Shown here in pieces: positions 32,816-42,132 of a stretch of 64,000 nucleotides of DNA. Location of the stretch: the NCBI RefSeq assembly GCF_017875325.1, contig NZ_JAGGMN010000001.1:372001-436000 (forward strand). Reading direction: 5' to 3'. The notes under the pieces are model-generated. The model was not told the DNA's origin. It ran no database searches and saw nothing but the letters and a program-made list of their open reading frames with translations. Position numbers and translations under genes: made by a program. This DNA is from Methanofollis sp. W23 (lineage in GTDB: Archaea > Halobacteriota > Methanomicrobia > Methanomicrobiales > Methanofollaceae). Positions within the stretch are counted from its first letter, which is position 1. Each line of letters opens with the position of its first letter.

Positions 32816-35800
32816 ATGCCGATCAGTCTGAATGAGAGTGGGGACCTGCGTTCCCTGGAGAAACACCTCTCTTCTCTCTCCGCACCAGAGGACATCCCCG
32901 GCCTCTTCTCCATCCTTGGATACCCGGAGGAGCGTCTGCAATGGGGTCAAGAAGACATCGACCCCGGCCTTGAGGGTGCGGAGAGGATCTCGACGCTGTC
33001 GTCTCTCAGGATCTTCGAAGACGACCTCAGGATATTTTTACTTGAGACCTCGTCGCTGGACCCGGAGTTTATCCATACTGTCACCCATGCCCTCGGGCGC
33101 CGGAACCCAAGATCCCTGGCAATTTTTACGATTGATTACTCCCGCGTCGTCTTTGCCTATCCCAGAAGGAGTGACAGGACCAGGAAGACCACCCGCCTCA
33201 CCATAGACCCTGCGGCCCTCTGTCCTGTGCAGGTCAGGGCGCTGGGGCGGATGGCATGTCCGGCAGACCCCGCACCGTCCGCGGTCTGGAGACGCTGGGG
33301 AGAGGGGTTCGACGTCGAGGCGCTTTCCGGTTCGTTTCTTGCAGGCTACAAGGAAATCTTTTTTCGTCTCTGCGAGCATGCCGCAGGGGTGTCCCCCGAG
33401 GAAGCCCGTGCATTCTCGTTGCAGTGCCTGAACAGGCTGATCTTCATCTATTTCATCGAGAAGACATGGTGGCCAGGGTCCGCGCACTTCATGAGGTGGG
33501 TGTGGGAAGCGTATCTTTCCAAGGGGCTCTATGGCTCTGGCCGGTTCTATCAAGACTGGCTGCGAGCGATCTTTTTTCAGGGATTGAACGGCCGGAACCA
33601 TGAGATCACCGGCCTCCCTGACGAGGTCGTCGGGGTTCTCCGTACGATCCCCTATCTCAATGACTCTCTCTTCGTGGAGGGGGAGGTCGAGAGATCAGGA
33701 CTCACGCTCCCCGATGAGATCTTTGAAGAGGTGTTTGCATTTTTTGAGGCCTACCCCTTCACCCCCCGCGAGGCCACGCTCTATGACGAGGAGGTCGCGG
33801 TCGACCCTCAGATGATCGGACATTTCTATGAGTGGTATGCCGCAGAAGGCGCTGGCAGGAAAGACCAGGGGATTATCTACACCCCGAGAGTCGAGGTCGA
33901 CTTCATGTGCCGGCGGGCCGTGGCCGGAGCGCTGAGAAACCAGATGCCAGACCTCCCACGCGAGGGCCTCTATCATTTTGTCTTCGATCCCCCTTGGGAG
34001 AGAGAGAAGACCCGCACGCTTGACCTGCATCCCGGGGCCTGGCGGAGGGTCGACGACGCCCTTGGCGCCCTCCTGGTCGTCGACCCGGCCTGCGGGTCAG
34101 GGGCCTTCCTGGTCGGGATGCTCGACCTCCTCGCCGAACTCATCCATACGCTCCATACCCGCACCAGCCCTGGCGGCCCCGACCATGACGTCCGGTCCGG
34201 GGTCCTGCAGCGATCTCTATATGGCGTCGACGTCATGCCATGGGCGGTGCAGGCCGCCCGAATGAGGCTGTGGCTCTCCCTCGCCGCCGGGACCGACCTC
34301 GCGATAGACAGTCCCCTCCTCCCTGACCTTGACCAGAGACTTCGCGTCGGGGACGCGGTGGTGGAAGGAGATCTGTTTCGCTGGGACGTCGAGTTTGTCG
34401 AGGTCTTTCAGGAGAAGAACGGGTTTGACATCGTCATCGGCAACCCCCCCTATGTCCGCCAGGAGCTCATCTCCCCGCCTGCCAGGGGGGAGGCGTCGGC
34501 GGCCACTCCTGCCGAGCGGCGCGAGTACAAGGCCAGGCTCATCGACACCGTCTGCTCGTGCTTTCCCATGGTCACACGGTTCGACAGAAAAAACGATCTC
34601 TACGTCTACTTCATCTTCCGCGGTCTTGGCCTCCTCAACAAGAACGGGATCTGCTGTTTCATCACCTCGAATGCCTGGCTTGATGTCGGGTATGGCCGGG
34701 ACCTCCAGGAGTTTCTCCTCAGGTATGTCCCGATTCATGCGATCTACGATGTCCCAACACGAAGTTTCAGGCGTGCCGACGTGAACACCGTCATTGCGGT
34801 CTTCGGGGCCCCTGAACTCCTGTCTTCCAGGGAAGCCTCTTGCCTGACATCGGCCTCAAAGACCGCAAAGTTCGTCCGCTTCAGCCGCCCCTTCGAGGAG
34901 GGCGTCTCGGCGGAGACAATGGTCGCGATCGACCTGGCCCGGGTGGGGACGAGGGCAGAGGGCGGGGGCCTGCCCGGAGTGGCGGAAAACATGGTCAGGA
35001 CAGAGGCGTGCCGCATCGTTCCTCTTCTCCAGGCAGCCCTCCTCGAAGACGGGCTGAGCCAGGGCCGGGGCGGGAGAGGGGCATATGGGGGGGACAAGTG
35101 GGGCGGGAAATATCTCAGGGCGCCTGACATCTTCTATACCCTCTTGAAAAAAGGCAGGGGTCACCTGGTCCGGATCGGAGACGTCGCCCCATTCAGGCGC
35201 GGGATCACCACCGGGTCGAATGCGTTCTTCTACCTGGACAGAGAGGCGCAGGCGAGATGGGAGATCGAAGAGGAGTTCCTGAGACCGGTCTTCAAAAGCC
35301 CGCGGGAGAGCAGGCGCATCATGGTCGACCCAGAGGCGCTTGAGTACAGGGTGTTTGTCTGCACCAGCCCGAAGGACGAACTCAGGTCCACGAATGCGTT
35401 ACGATATATCGAGTGGGGCGAGGCGCACGAGGTGAGGGTCAGGGGCGGCGGCGGGAGGGGGGTGTGGGTGCGGGGCTACCCGCACCTGAGGACGCTGGAA
35501 GAGAGAAAACGATGGTATTCGCTGGAAGAAAAGAAAGGGACCATCTTCTGGAGCAAGGAGACGCACGACCGTCTCGGGTGTTTTCTCTCAGAGGAGTCGG
35601 TGGCATGCGACTGCAGACTGTATGCCGGCGAGGGCCCGACTGAGGTCAAAAATGCGCTCAACAGCACGGTCACCCACCTCTTCTCCGAGGTTCTTGCAAG
35701 GAGCAATTTAGGATGTGGGGCAAAGTCGGTGATGGTCTATGAGGTCAATCAGTCCTATGTGCCCTCCGGGATCGAAGGGTTGACCGAGGGCCTTGTCGTG

Positions 35801-36046
35801 GAGGACCGCGAGTGCAGGTCGATCTTTGCAGAGTGCGGGTTTGATCCGGCCCTCCCGTTCAGGGACCAGGACCCGGCCCCACTTCCTGACCGCGAGCGTC
35901 TTGATGGGATGATCTTCGAGGCGTTCGGGCTGACCGGGGAGGAGCGAGATGAGGTCTACTATGCGGTCTGCGAACTGGTCCAGCAGAGACTTGCGAAGGG
36001 GAGGCCAGGCCAGTCTCTGAGTATGAACAGGGCGTTCTTGCCGTGA
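32816..36046 (+). CDS. Eco57I-like type IIG restriction-modification protein
   Basis: 1076-residue protein with a central N6-adenine DNA methyltransferase. Motif I VVDPACGSGAFLVGM at about 421-435 (SAM binding) and motif IV IGNPPYVRQE at about 540 (catalytic NPPY) match the Eco57I class. The N-terminal 190 residues correspond to where type IIG enzymes carry a nuclease, but I see only DDLRIFLLETSSLDPE, without the catalytic Lys of PD-(D/E)XK, so cutting ability is doubtful. The region after about 700 is the target-recognition part (FRRGITTGSNAFFYL). The ATG at 32816 follows GGGTTGAGAGAG. No separate restriction enzyme or specificity gene nearby; orphan methylase or self-contained type IIG enzyme. 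Confidence 0.85.
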   Translation: MPISLNESGDLRSLEKHLSSLSAPEDIPGLFSILGYPEERLQWGQEDIDPGLEGAERISTLSSLRIFEDDLRIFLLETSSLDPEFIHTVTHALGRRNPRSLAIFTIDYSRVVFAYPRRSDRTRKTTRLTIDPAALCPVQVRALGRMACPADPAPSAVWRRWGEGFDVEALSGSFLAGYKEIFFRLCEHAAGVSPEEARAFSLQCLNRLIFIYFIEKTWWPGSAHFMRWVWEAYLSKGLYGSGRFYQDWLRAIFFQGLNGRNHEITGLPDEVVGVLRTIPYLNDSLFVEGEVERSGLTLPDEIFEEVFAFFEAYPFTPREATLYDEEVAVDPQMIGHFYEWYAAEGAGRKDQGIIYTPRVEVDFMCRRAVAGALRNQMPDLPREGLYHFVFDPPWEREKTRTLDLHPGAWRRVDDALGALLVVDPACGSGAFLVGMLDLLAELIHTLHTRTSPGGPDHDVRSGVLQRSLYGVDVMPWAVQAARMRLWLSLAAGTDLAIDSPLLPDLDQRLRVGDAVVEGDLFRWDVEFVEVFQEKNGFDIVIGNPPYVRQELISPPARGEASAATPAERREYKARLIDTVCSCFPMVTRFDRKNDLYVYFIFRGLGLLNKNGICCFITSNAWLDVGYGRDLQEFLLRYVPIHAIYDVPTRSFRRADVNTVIAVFGAPELLSSREASCLTSASKTAKFVRFSRPFEEGVSAETMVAIDLARVGTRAEGGGLPGVAENMVRTEACRIVPLLQAALLEDGLSQGRGGRGAYGGDKWGGKYLRAPDIFYTLLKKGRGHLVRIGDVAPFRRGITTGSNAFFYLDREAQARWEIEEEFLRPVFKSPRESRRIMVDPEALEYRVFVCTSPKDELRSTNALRYIEWGEAHEVRVRGGGGRGVWVRGYPHLRTLEERKRWYSLEEKKGTIFWSKETHDRLGCFLSEESVACDCRLYAGEGPTEVKNALNSTVTHLFSEVLARSNLGCGAKSVMVYEVNQSYVPSGIEGLTEGLVVEDRECRSIFAECGFDPALPFRDQDPAPLPDRERLDGMIFEAFGLTGEERDEVYYAVCELVQQRLAKGRPGQSLSMNRAFLP

Positions 36047-36058
36047 CTTCGCGCCGTC

Positions 36059-36187
36059 TCAGTTCTCCGCGGTGTATTTCCTGTTCATGTGTTTTTCGAG
36101 CGCCAGGATGATGACGTCGCTCATCTGCAGGTCTTGCGGAGGTCTGTCCTCCGCCTCGTCTGCCTGGGTGGGGGGGTGTCGAGCCAT
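36059..36187 (-). CDS. Possible 42-residue protein
   Basis: Frame running MARHPPTQADEAEDRPPQDL, QMSDVIILALEKHMNRKYTA, EN, ending 12 bases from the convergent restriction-modification gene. The second half looks like an amphipathic helix of a small regulator or antitoxin fragment. A TATA-like AGTATATC lies 24-31 bases upstream, itself preceded by the inverted repeat CCATTT-TAAT-AAATGG (36221-36236). Too short for certainty; could be a remnant. Confidence 0.3.
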   Translation of the reverse strand: MARHPPTQADEAEDRPPQDLQMSDVIILALEKHMNRKYTAEN

Positions 36188-36577
36188 AGGTCTTCGGGGA
36201 TATGGCAGATGATATACTGTCCATTTTAATAAATGGTTCGGTTCTGGTCTGGGGAGGTGGGTTGAGAACAGTGGAGGGGTTGGCAGGGGGAAAAAGAGGG
36301 CGGATGGTGGTGCAGGTTCTGTCGGGGTGGGGCGTGGCCACTGATGAAGACCCTGTCATGGGGTGTTGGGAGGGTGATCGTGTCCAGGGATTCAAGAATC
36401 ATCAGATGGGTTTGAAGATGCATGTAAAATCTCGTCGTGATGCAACTCTTTCACGATCCATACAAGAAACAGTGAACCCTTCCCTACTTCGTCCCACCCA
36501 CCTTACGGTGGCCTCATCCTTTTCGGGAAGGACTTACTCACTGAGTGATAATCCATGCTGAGATTTTTTATTTTTTC
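36188..36577. other. Intergenic, no gene seen
   Basis: Purine-rich stretch (GGGAGGTGGGTTGAGAAC...) with an open plus frame lacking protein character, then a lower-GC part with CTCACTGAGTGATAATCC. Nothing recognisable apart from the inverted repeat at 36221-36236. Confidence 0.4.
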
Positions 36578-36906
36578 GGCTCTGGAGAACCCCTCACTCA
36601 TTCCAGGTATACGCGTGACTCCCTCGCCTTCCCCGTTTCTTTGGCCGATCCGCACATCGAAGATCAAAGATCTTCTCAAACTCACTCATAACGAGAAAAT
36701 TGCTGCCCCCCTCTTATCATGTGCTGGGAGTTGCACCCCCCAGGGACCACCCCCACAGAGAGAGGAGAGGCGTTGGCGACAATGAGGTGGTCTCACAGAG
36801 TGTCCTGCTCAGAGGGAGCGGCACCGATTCACACACTCTGGAGCCCCACGATCATGTTCATCCCGTAGCCTGAGCAAAGAAGGTTCATGTCTGATTCTAC
36901 AGAACC
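36578..36906. mobile_element. MITE-like element, copy 7
   Basis: 329 bp. Left end CGGCTCTGGAGAACCCCTC (T to G change as in copy 6), right end GATTCTACAGAACC. Interior is more diverged; a GGGAGTTGCACCCCCCAGGG core is present. Flanks ATTTTTTC and CTTCATTC agree at 5 of 8 positions only. Confidence 0.55.
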
Positions 36907-36959
36907 CTTCATTCTATTCTCTCTTCTTGCGTATCCTGGCATGATGAGACATTCCCTCA

Positions 36960-37355
36960 TCATCCCCCAGAAAAAATCTTGCTGAGAATTCCCGGCGGGT
37001 ACCGTCTGATCCCGATCTTGAACACCCCCTCGTCCAGGGGTTTGACATGCACCTGGTAGGTGCCGTTCTCCCTCACCGTGAACTCAGGGCGGAACGGGAG
37101 GTAGTCGTGCTCAGGACGCGTCAGGTCGAAGGTCTCGTCGAAGACGACATAAGGACCCTTGTGGACCAGCACGCTGATCCTCTCCGGCCCGGCATACCAC
37201 TCGACGACCCAGATCTCGTATCTCGCCTCGGTGGTGAGGTCGACCTCATACTCAGACTCTTCTGAGATCTCCTTTCCAAGGACAAACGTCCCGCCGTCGA
37301 TACGCGGGAGGACACCATAGAGAAAGGTGATCAGCAGGAAGAGGATGAGATAGAT
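36960..37355 (-). CDS. Small membrane-anchored protein with apparent ATC start
   Basis: 131-residue protein if read from 37355. AAAGGAGGT, a perfect ribosome site, stands seven bases before ATC TAT CTC, where a start codon is expected, but the codon is ATC; no ATG, GTG or TTG occurs in frame until a GTG 61 codons later. The reading frame starts with a membrane anchor (YLILFLLITFLYGVL) and continues with beta-rich text (EVDLTTEARYEIWVVEWYAG, EFTVRENGTYQVHVKPLDEG). Archaea can rarely use non-AUG starts; a mutated start codon is the alternative. Exported domain facing outside, family not recognised. Confidence 0.6.
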   Translation of the reverse strand: MYLILFLLITFLYGVLPRIDGGTFVLGKEISEESEYEVDLTTEARYEIWVVEWYAGPERISVLVHKGPYVVFDETFDLTRPEHDYLPFRPEFTVRENGTYQVHVKPLDEGVFKIGIRRYPPGILSKIFSGG

Positions 37356-37503
37356 CTTTGCGACCTCCTTTAATTCCTCGGAAGTGACCAGATGCCATCA
37401 CGCCCGCACAGGAGTATCGAAGAACCCGCGATAATAATTTTCGACATAAAATATAGGAATTATTGGGGGTGCCCATGGTCATAATAAACAGGAGGGTGCG
37501 GCT

Positions 37504-37980
37504 TCACCTCCCGTACAGCACATAGGTGTCCCCGTACTGGACGACATGCCCGCTCATCGCGTCGAGGAGCTCCTTCTTCGTCGCCCCGGCCGGAAGGTCG
37601 AGCATGGTGTCCAGGCCAAAGACCCTGAACTGGTAGCGGTGCTGCTCCCCCCGCGGAGGGCACGGGCCATTGTACCCGATCTTCCCGAACGAGTTCTCCC
37701 CCTGTCGTGCAGAGAGAGGAAAAGAGATCTCGGCGTCCTTTGCAAGCCCCTCAGGGATCACCCGCACCGGCTCCATGTTCCAGATGAGCCAGTGGGTGAA
37801 CCCCCCGCCTCCCGGCGAGTCGGGATCGTCGACGACCATGACAAGCGACTTCGTCCTCTCGGTGTCCACCCCTCCCAGACCGACGGCCGGCGAGACATCC
37901 GCCCCGTCGCAGGTATAGTTGGGCGGGAGTTTCAGGACCGCGATCTCGACACTCAATTTGGTGACCGTTTTTCCGATCAT
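37504..37980 (-). CDS. YbhB/YbcL-type PEBP protein
   Basis: 158-residue phosphatidylethanolamine-binding-like protein (Raf-kinase-inhibitor fold). LPPNYTCDGADVSPAVGL, VVDDPDSPGGGGFTHWLIWNM and GYNGPCPPRGEQHRYQFRVF are the conserved ligand-pocket motifs. Cytoplasmic, no signal peptide. Its prokaryotic role is unclear. Own TATA box ATATATTAAT at 38012-38021. Confidence 0.9.
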   Translation of the reverse strand: MIGKTVTKLSVEIAVLKLPPNYTCDGADVSPAVGLGGVDTERTKSLVMVVDDPDSPGGGGFTHWLIWNMEPVRVIPEGLAKDAEISFPLSARQGENSFGKIGYNGPCPPRGEQHRYQFRVFGLDTMLDLPAGATKKELLDAMSGHVVQYGDTYVLYGR

Positions 37981-38011
37981 GATAGTCCCCGCGCCCCCTT
38001 CGGTACCGACG

Positions 38012-38021
38012 ATTAATATAT
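38012..38021 (-). promoter_or_regulatory. TATA box for the PEBP gene
   Basis: ATATATTAAT on the minus strand, 32-41 bases before the ATG at 37980, in the short gap shared with the divergent MFS gene. Confidence 0.45.
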
Positions 38022-38107
38022 CTTCTCTACAGGTGAGGGGACGGTTGGAGAAGTATGATGAGCCAGGGGAACCTATCTAATATGGAATTTATTTCCTGGT
38101 CGATACC

Positions 38108-39520
38108 GTGAAACAACCCTTTAATCTCAACGATCCTCGCTACCATCTTGCCGCACTCTTTATCCTGTGCATCACCGTGGCCGCCACGATGTTCACCGAG
38201 GCGATGATCACCCCGGCGCTCCCGATCATCCAGGACGAGTTCGGGGTCTCGAGCGTCTGGACCTCGTGGATACTGATGATCGTCCTCCTCGTCGGGGCGA
38301 TCATCACCCCGATCATCGGCAAATGCGGCGACCTCTACGGGAAAAAACGGATGATGGTCCTCTGCATGAGCGTCTATCTCGTCGGCGTCTTTGCGAGCGG
38401 ATGGGCCACCGACATCTGGTCGCTCATCTTCTTCCGGGCCCTCCAGGGCACGGGTCTGGGGATGTTCCCGCTCGGCTACGCCCTGATCAGGGAACAGTTC
38501 CCTGAAGAGAAGGTGCCGGTTGCGATCGGGACCATCGCCGCGATGTTCGGGGCCGGCGCCTTTGTCGGGATGTTTGTCGGCTCCTGGATCATCGAGCATG
38601 TCGGGTGGAGGATGACCTTCCACGTGATCACGCCGGTGGTGGTGCTCCTCCTCCTGGCCATCGCCCTCGTCATCATTCCCTCGCCGTCGGCACAGACCTC
38701 CAGGATCGACCGGAAAGGTCTGGTCACCATGACCCTCGGCCTCCTCACCCTCGTGCTCGCCCTCACCATGGGGGCGCAGGTCGGGTGGGCCTCGCCTGAG
38801 GTGTTCCTCTGCGGGGTGTTGACCCTCGCCTTTGGCGTCATATTCGTGCGGACCGAGAAGGCGGTCGCCGACCCGATGGTCGACCTTGAGATGATCAGAA
38901 ACCCGCCAGTGCTCATTGCGATGGCGATCGGGTTCTTTGTCTCGATGATCTCGTTCATCATCATCCAGACGCTCCCGTACCTCATCGAGAGCCCGACCGG
39001 GCTTGGGCTCTCCAGGCTGACCGTGGGGCTCGTGATGATGCCGGGGGCGATCGCCGACATGATCTGCGGCCCGCTCACCGGGGTGCTGATCAGGCGGCGG
39101 GGCGTGCGGACCGCCATGCTGCTCGGGACCTCTATCGTGGCGGTGGGTGCGGTCTGTTATCTCTTCCTCCCCCTCTCGGTCGCCTCGCTCGTCGTCGCCG
39201 GGCTCTTCTATAATGCCGGGATGTCGGTGGCCCTCACCAGCAACACCATCATCGTCGTCAATGCCGTGCGGCCTGAGGAGACCGGGGTCGGGACCGCGGT
39301 CTACCACACCGTCCAGAACCTCGGCGGGATGATCGGCCCGATCATCGCCGGGATCTTCCTCACTCTCCACACCGTGGCGGTGCCGGGGTGGAGTGTGGAA
39401 GTACCGACACAGGATGCATTCCTCGGGATCTTCGTGACGGTCACCTGTCTTGCGGCCCTGGTCCTCGCCCTCAGCGGGAGACTGAAGGACCCAAAGCGAA
39501 ACGGCGCCGGTCGGCGGTGA
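38108..39520 (+). CDS. MFS transporter, DHA2 (14-helix) drug exporter type
   Basis: 470-residue transporter with about 14 hydrophobic segments. ALPIIQDEFGVSSVWTSWILMI (split only for description: ALPIIQDEFGVSS, VWTSWILMI) and GKCGDLYGKKRMM (motif A, loop 2-3) and RALQGTGLGMFPLGYALI are DHA2 features. Likely proton-driven efflux of a toxic compound or a siderophore-like molecule; substrate unknown. Starts with GTG at 38108; AATTTATTTCC about 20 bases upstream may be its TATA box. Confidence 0.88.
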   Translation: MKQPFNLNDPRYHLAALFILCITVAATMFTEAMITPALPIIQDEFGVSSVWTSWILMIVLLVGAIITPIIGKCGDLYGKKRMMVLCMSVYLVGVFASGWATDIWSLIFFRALQGTGLGMFPLGYALIREQFPEEKVPVAIGTIAAMFGAGAFVGMFVGSWIIEHVGWRMTFHVITPVVVLLLLAIALVIIPSPSAQTSRIDRKGLVTMTLGLLTLVLALTMGAQVGWASPEVFLCGVLTLAFGVIFVRTEKAVADPMVDLEMIRNPPVLIAMAIGFFVSMISFIIIQTLPYLIESPTGLGLSRLTVGLVMMPGAIADMICGPLTGVLIRRRGVRTAMLLGTSIVAVGAVCYLFLPLSVASLVVAGLFYNAGMSVALTSNTIIVVNAVRPEETGVGTAVYHTVQNLGGMIGPIIAGIFLTLHTVAVPGWSVEVPTQDAFLGIFVTVTCLAALVLALSGRLKDPKRNGAGRR

Positions 39521-39851
39521 ACGCCCTCTTCAGGGTCGCTCTCCCGCTTCCCCTATCCTCTCCCGCTCGCACCTCGGAGACCAGAGATATACAGAAGATC
39601 CAGGTGGGAGACTGCCGCCCCCTCGGCTATCTTCTCCGTCACACGCAGAGAGGGGCGGGAAGGCCAGCGCAGAAGGACCTGATGAGGACGTCGGAGCGGA
39701 ACCCTCGAATTGTTCTTTCATGATAACGCACGAGAGGGAAACCCTGATCTGGTGCACGGGGGATCAGACAACTCCCCTCATACCCCGTCCTCCTGGAGAA
39801 CGGGGCGTCAGGATCCAGAATAGGTATGGGGACACCGGGCGGCATGCCGAC
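39521..39851. other. Intergenic with weak repeat-family traces, no gene seen
   Basis: CTATCTTCTCCGTCACACGC-AGAGAGGGGCGGGAAGGCCAGCGC (about 39628-39672) resembles the family core; no ends found. Leads into the rubrerythrin promoter. Confidence 0.4.
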
Positions 39852-39863
39852 ATATTTATATAA
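39852..39863 (+). promoter_or_regulatory. TATA box for the rubrerythrin-like gene
   Basis: ATATTTATATAA followed about 25 bases later by the predicted start and a GAGGGGGACAGGT leader before the ATG at 39901. Confidence 0.5.
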
Positions 39864-39900
39864 CGTGACCCGCCCTCTCTCTCGCCAGAGGGGGACAGGT

Positions 39901-40356
39901 ATGAAGACCGAGGAATACCGACAGATCATCGCGAGCGCCATCGACAAAGAGGTGGAGGCCTATGTCTTCTATGAGGAGATCAGAGACCGGGTGAACGACC
40001 CGGTCCTCCAGACGCTCTTTCGGGAACTCGCCTCTGAGGAGAGGCAGCACCGCAAACTCCTGGAGAATTATCTTGCGGCACGGCCGATGGAACTCCACTT
40101 CGACGAGTCACGGGACTACAAAGTCTCGGAGACCTTTGACCGTCCAGGACCGACGTCCGACATGAAACCGGTGGATGGGATCAAACTGGCCATCAAACGG
40201 GAGGAGGACGCCGTGGAGATGTACCGGCAGTTCGCCGAACTGAGCACCGACCCTGAGCAGCGCAAGGTCTTCGAGCAACTGGCCAGGATGGAACTCGGGC
40301 ACAAGGCGCGGCTCGAAGACCTGTACACCGAGATGGCCTTCCCTGAGGTCTGGTAA
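39901..40356 (+). CDS. Rubrerythrin-like ferritin-superfamily protein
   Basis: 151-residue diiron four-helix protein. The four iron-binding helix motifs are DKEVEAYVFYEEI, SEERQHRKLLE, REEDAVEMYRQF and ARMELGHKARLEDLY (Glu...ExxH pairs). The C-terminal rubredoxin domain of true rubrerythrins is absent. In anaerobes such proteins remove peroxide or handle iron. ATG at 39901 follows GAGGGGGACAGGT; an upstream in-frame start covers the TATA box and is rejected. Convergent with the photolyase gene, 18 bases apart. Confidence 0.88.
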   Translation: MKTEEYRQIIASAIDKEVEAYVFYEEIRDRVNDPVLQTLFRELASEERQHRKLLENYLAARPMELHFDESRDYKVSETFDRPGPTSDMKPVDGIKLAIKREEDAVEMYRQFAELSTDPEQRKVFEQLARMELGHKARLEDLYTEMAFPEVW

Positions 40357-40374
40357 GGGAGGAGATCTCTCCTC

Positions 40375-41703
40375 TTATTCGCCGAAACGCTTCGCGTAGC
40401 GGTCGGCGTCGAACTTTCGTCTGAGCCCTCTTGCATTCATGTAGCGCACCTTCCCGAAGATGGGGCGCTCCTTCCAGGCCCGGTCGTGCTTCCCGAAGCA
40501 CCAGGCCACCCCGGCATAACTGTTCGGGTCGCGCCCGTCGAGTTCGTAGCGGTTGTTCAGGACGAGGAGGGCGTGATAGGCATCTTCAGGAGTGGAAGAC
40601 CATTCGATGACTTTTTTGCCCCAGTACATCCGCATGTAGCCGTGCATCTTCCCGGTGGCGAGGAGTTCGCGCTGGGCGGCATTCCAGTAGGGGTCATGGG
40701 TCGCCGCCGCTTCGAGGTCGGCGAGGGCATAGTCGTACTCCCGCGGGTCGCCGGCGTGCTCCTCAAGGGTCGTCGCCGCCCATGCCGGGAGGCACTGGAG
40801 CGAGGCGTACGCGGGGTTGTAGTGGACGAAGTTCATCGAGAGTTCGCGGCGGACGATCAGTTCTTCGAGATATGCGGCAGCGTTCGTGTCGCCGACCGCA
40901 CGGACACGGGGGGCGATCTCAAGCGGCGAGATCTGCCCGAAGTGGAGGTACGGGCTCATGCAGGAGAGGACGTCGGCGTTTGGGTCATTGCGTTCGGTCG
41001 CGTAGTGCTCGAGTCTTTCCCTGACAAACTGGTCGAGGAGTTGGCGGGCCGCGGCGAGGCCGCCAGTAAAGTATCCCGGCCCGGCGTCCTCTTCGGCCCC
41101 GAGTGTCCTGAGGAGGGTTTCGAGGCGGTCGAGCCTGAGAGAGTCGTAGGTCTCGTCGTCTGCCGAGCGCACCCGCACCTCGTGGTGAACAGGAGGGGCG
41201 GGGAAGGGGTCGAGGTGCCTGGCGACCCGGCGCCTGAAGGTCGCCGCCGACCATTCCTCTTTTCTCGAAGCTGTCTCCACCGGGACGACGACGTCGCCCT
41301 CCACCTCGACGAGCGACACCGCCAGTCGATCGGCAAGGAGGGCGCGGTCCTCCACCTGGCCGCGGAGATATCCGCGGTCGGCGACTACCAGCGCCGATTC
41401 CTCCCCGAGGGCGGCCACCCCCTCTGCCGGCGGTCCGGGCCTGAGCACAAAACCGATCCCGCGTGCGGCCAGGCGTTCCCTGGTCTCAGAAAGCCCTTCG
41501 AGCATGAACCTGAGGTGGCGGGCCTGCCGCCCCTCGCCTCGCGGGTCCAGACAGAATACCACGACCAGGGATTTTTTGAGGGCGTTCGCCTGCGTGATCG
41601 CGTACTCGAGGGCCGGGTTCCACTCGGGCCGCTGGGAGGCCTGCATCCAGTAGAGCACGTGCCGACCGTTGCCGAAGGCGTGCCGGTTGAGTCGACGGAT
41701 CAT
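40375..41703 (-). CDS. phr: Class II DNA photolyase
   Basis: 442-residue cyclobutane pyrimidine dimer photolyase repairing UV damage with blue light. GRHVLYWMQASQRPEWNPAL at the N-terminus is diagnostic for class II; SCMSPYLHFGQISP, RRELSMNFVHYNP, TGKMHGYMRMYWGKK and the GVAWCFGKHDRAW C-terminus bind FAD and DNA. The ATG at 41703 follows a TATA box (41725-41734) at the distance of a leaderless transcript. Surprising but common in methanogens from lit habitats. Confidence 0.95.
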   Translation of the reverse strand: MIRRLNRHAFGNGRHVLYWMQASQRPEWNPALEYAITQANALKKSLVVVFCLDPRGEGRQARHLRFMLEGLSETRERLAARGIGFVLRPGPPAEGVAALGEESALVVADRGYLRGQVEDRALLADRLAVSLVEVEGDVVVPVETASRKEEWSAATFRRRVARHLDPFPAPPVHHEVRVRSADDETYDSLRLDRLETLLRTLGAEEDAGPGYFTGGLAAARQLLDQFVRERLEHYATERNDPNADVLSCMSPYLHFGQISPLEIAPRVRAVGDTNAAAYLEELIVRRELSMNFVHYNPAYASLQCLPAWAATTLEEHAGDPREYDYALADLEAAATHDPYWNAAQRELLATGKMHGYMRMYWGKKVIEWSSTPEDAYHALLVLNNRYELDGRDPNSYAGVAWCFGKHDRAWKERPIFGKVRYMNARGLRRKFDADRYAKRFGE

Positions 41704-41724
41704 GGGGGATGATCGGAGGGGGAA

Positions 41725-41734
41725 GAGATAAAAG
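41725..41734 (-). promoter_or_regulatory. TATA box for phr
   Basis: CTTTTATCTC on the minus strand, 22-31 bases before the ATG at 41703. Confidence 0.4.
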
Positions 41735-42132
41735 AAGTCATGGTCCTGGAGACCCCTGCCCTTTCCTGGGACGAAACGCGACCGACCCGCCACCCCCACT
41801 CTCTCTGGCGGGGCGCGTGCCTCTCAAAGATTGGAAATTATCTCAGGCTCCTTCCGGTCTCACTCGAAGATCAATGATGCACGAAAGATCGGAGATCTTC
41901 CATGGACCTGGCGTGTAGAACTCCCGCTCCTCTTCGAGGGGCGAGCATGACTCGATCATCTTCCTCTCTGTTCGGCCCCAGAACCCGCGAGATGGCGATT
42001 GGGCAGGGAAGGTTGAAGAGAAGATCCCGAAGAAAAAAAGATCCAGAAGAGAGATATGCTATCCCCTGTCCATCTTCATAGATAGAGGGGTCTGGGGGGC
42101 ATTCGCCCCCCGGTGAAGAGACCATCAAGAGG
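41735..42132. other. Intergenic with repeat fragments, no gene seen
   Basis: GCGTGTAGAACTCCC at 41921 is a degenerate end; GAGATGGCGATTGGGCAGGG (41989-42008) and GGGTCTGGGGGGCATTCGCC-CCCCGG (42090-42115) are family cores. CCATCAAGAGG at 42122-42132, normally just inside a right end, is interrupted by copy 8. Confidence 0.5.

Noticed and set aside
36202-36561. 119-codon plus frame after the restriction-modification gene
   Set aside because: Starts inside a likely promoter region, Gly/Met-rich without domain character, and runs into repeat-related sequence.
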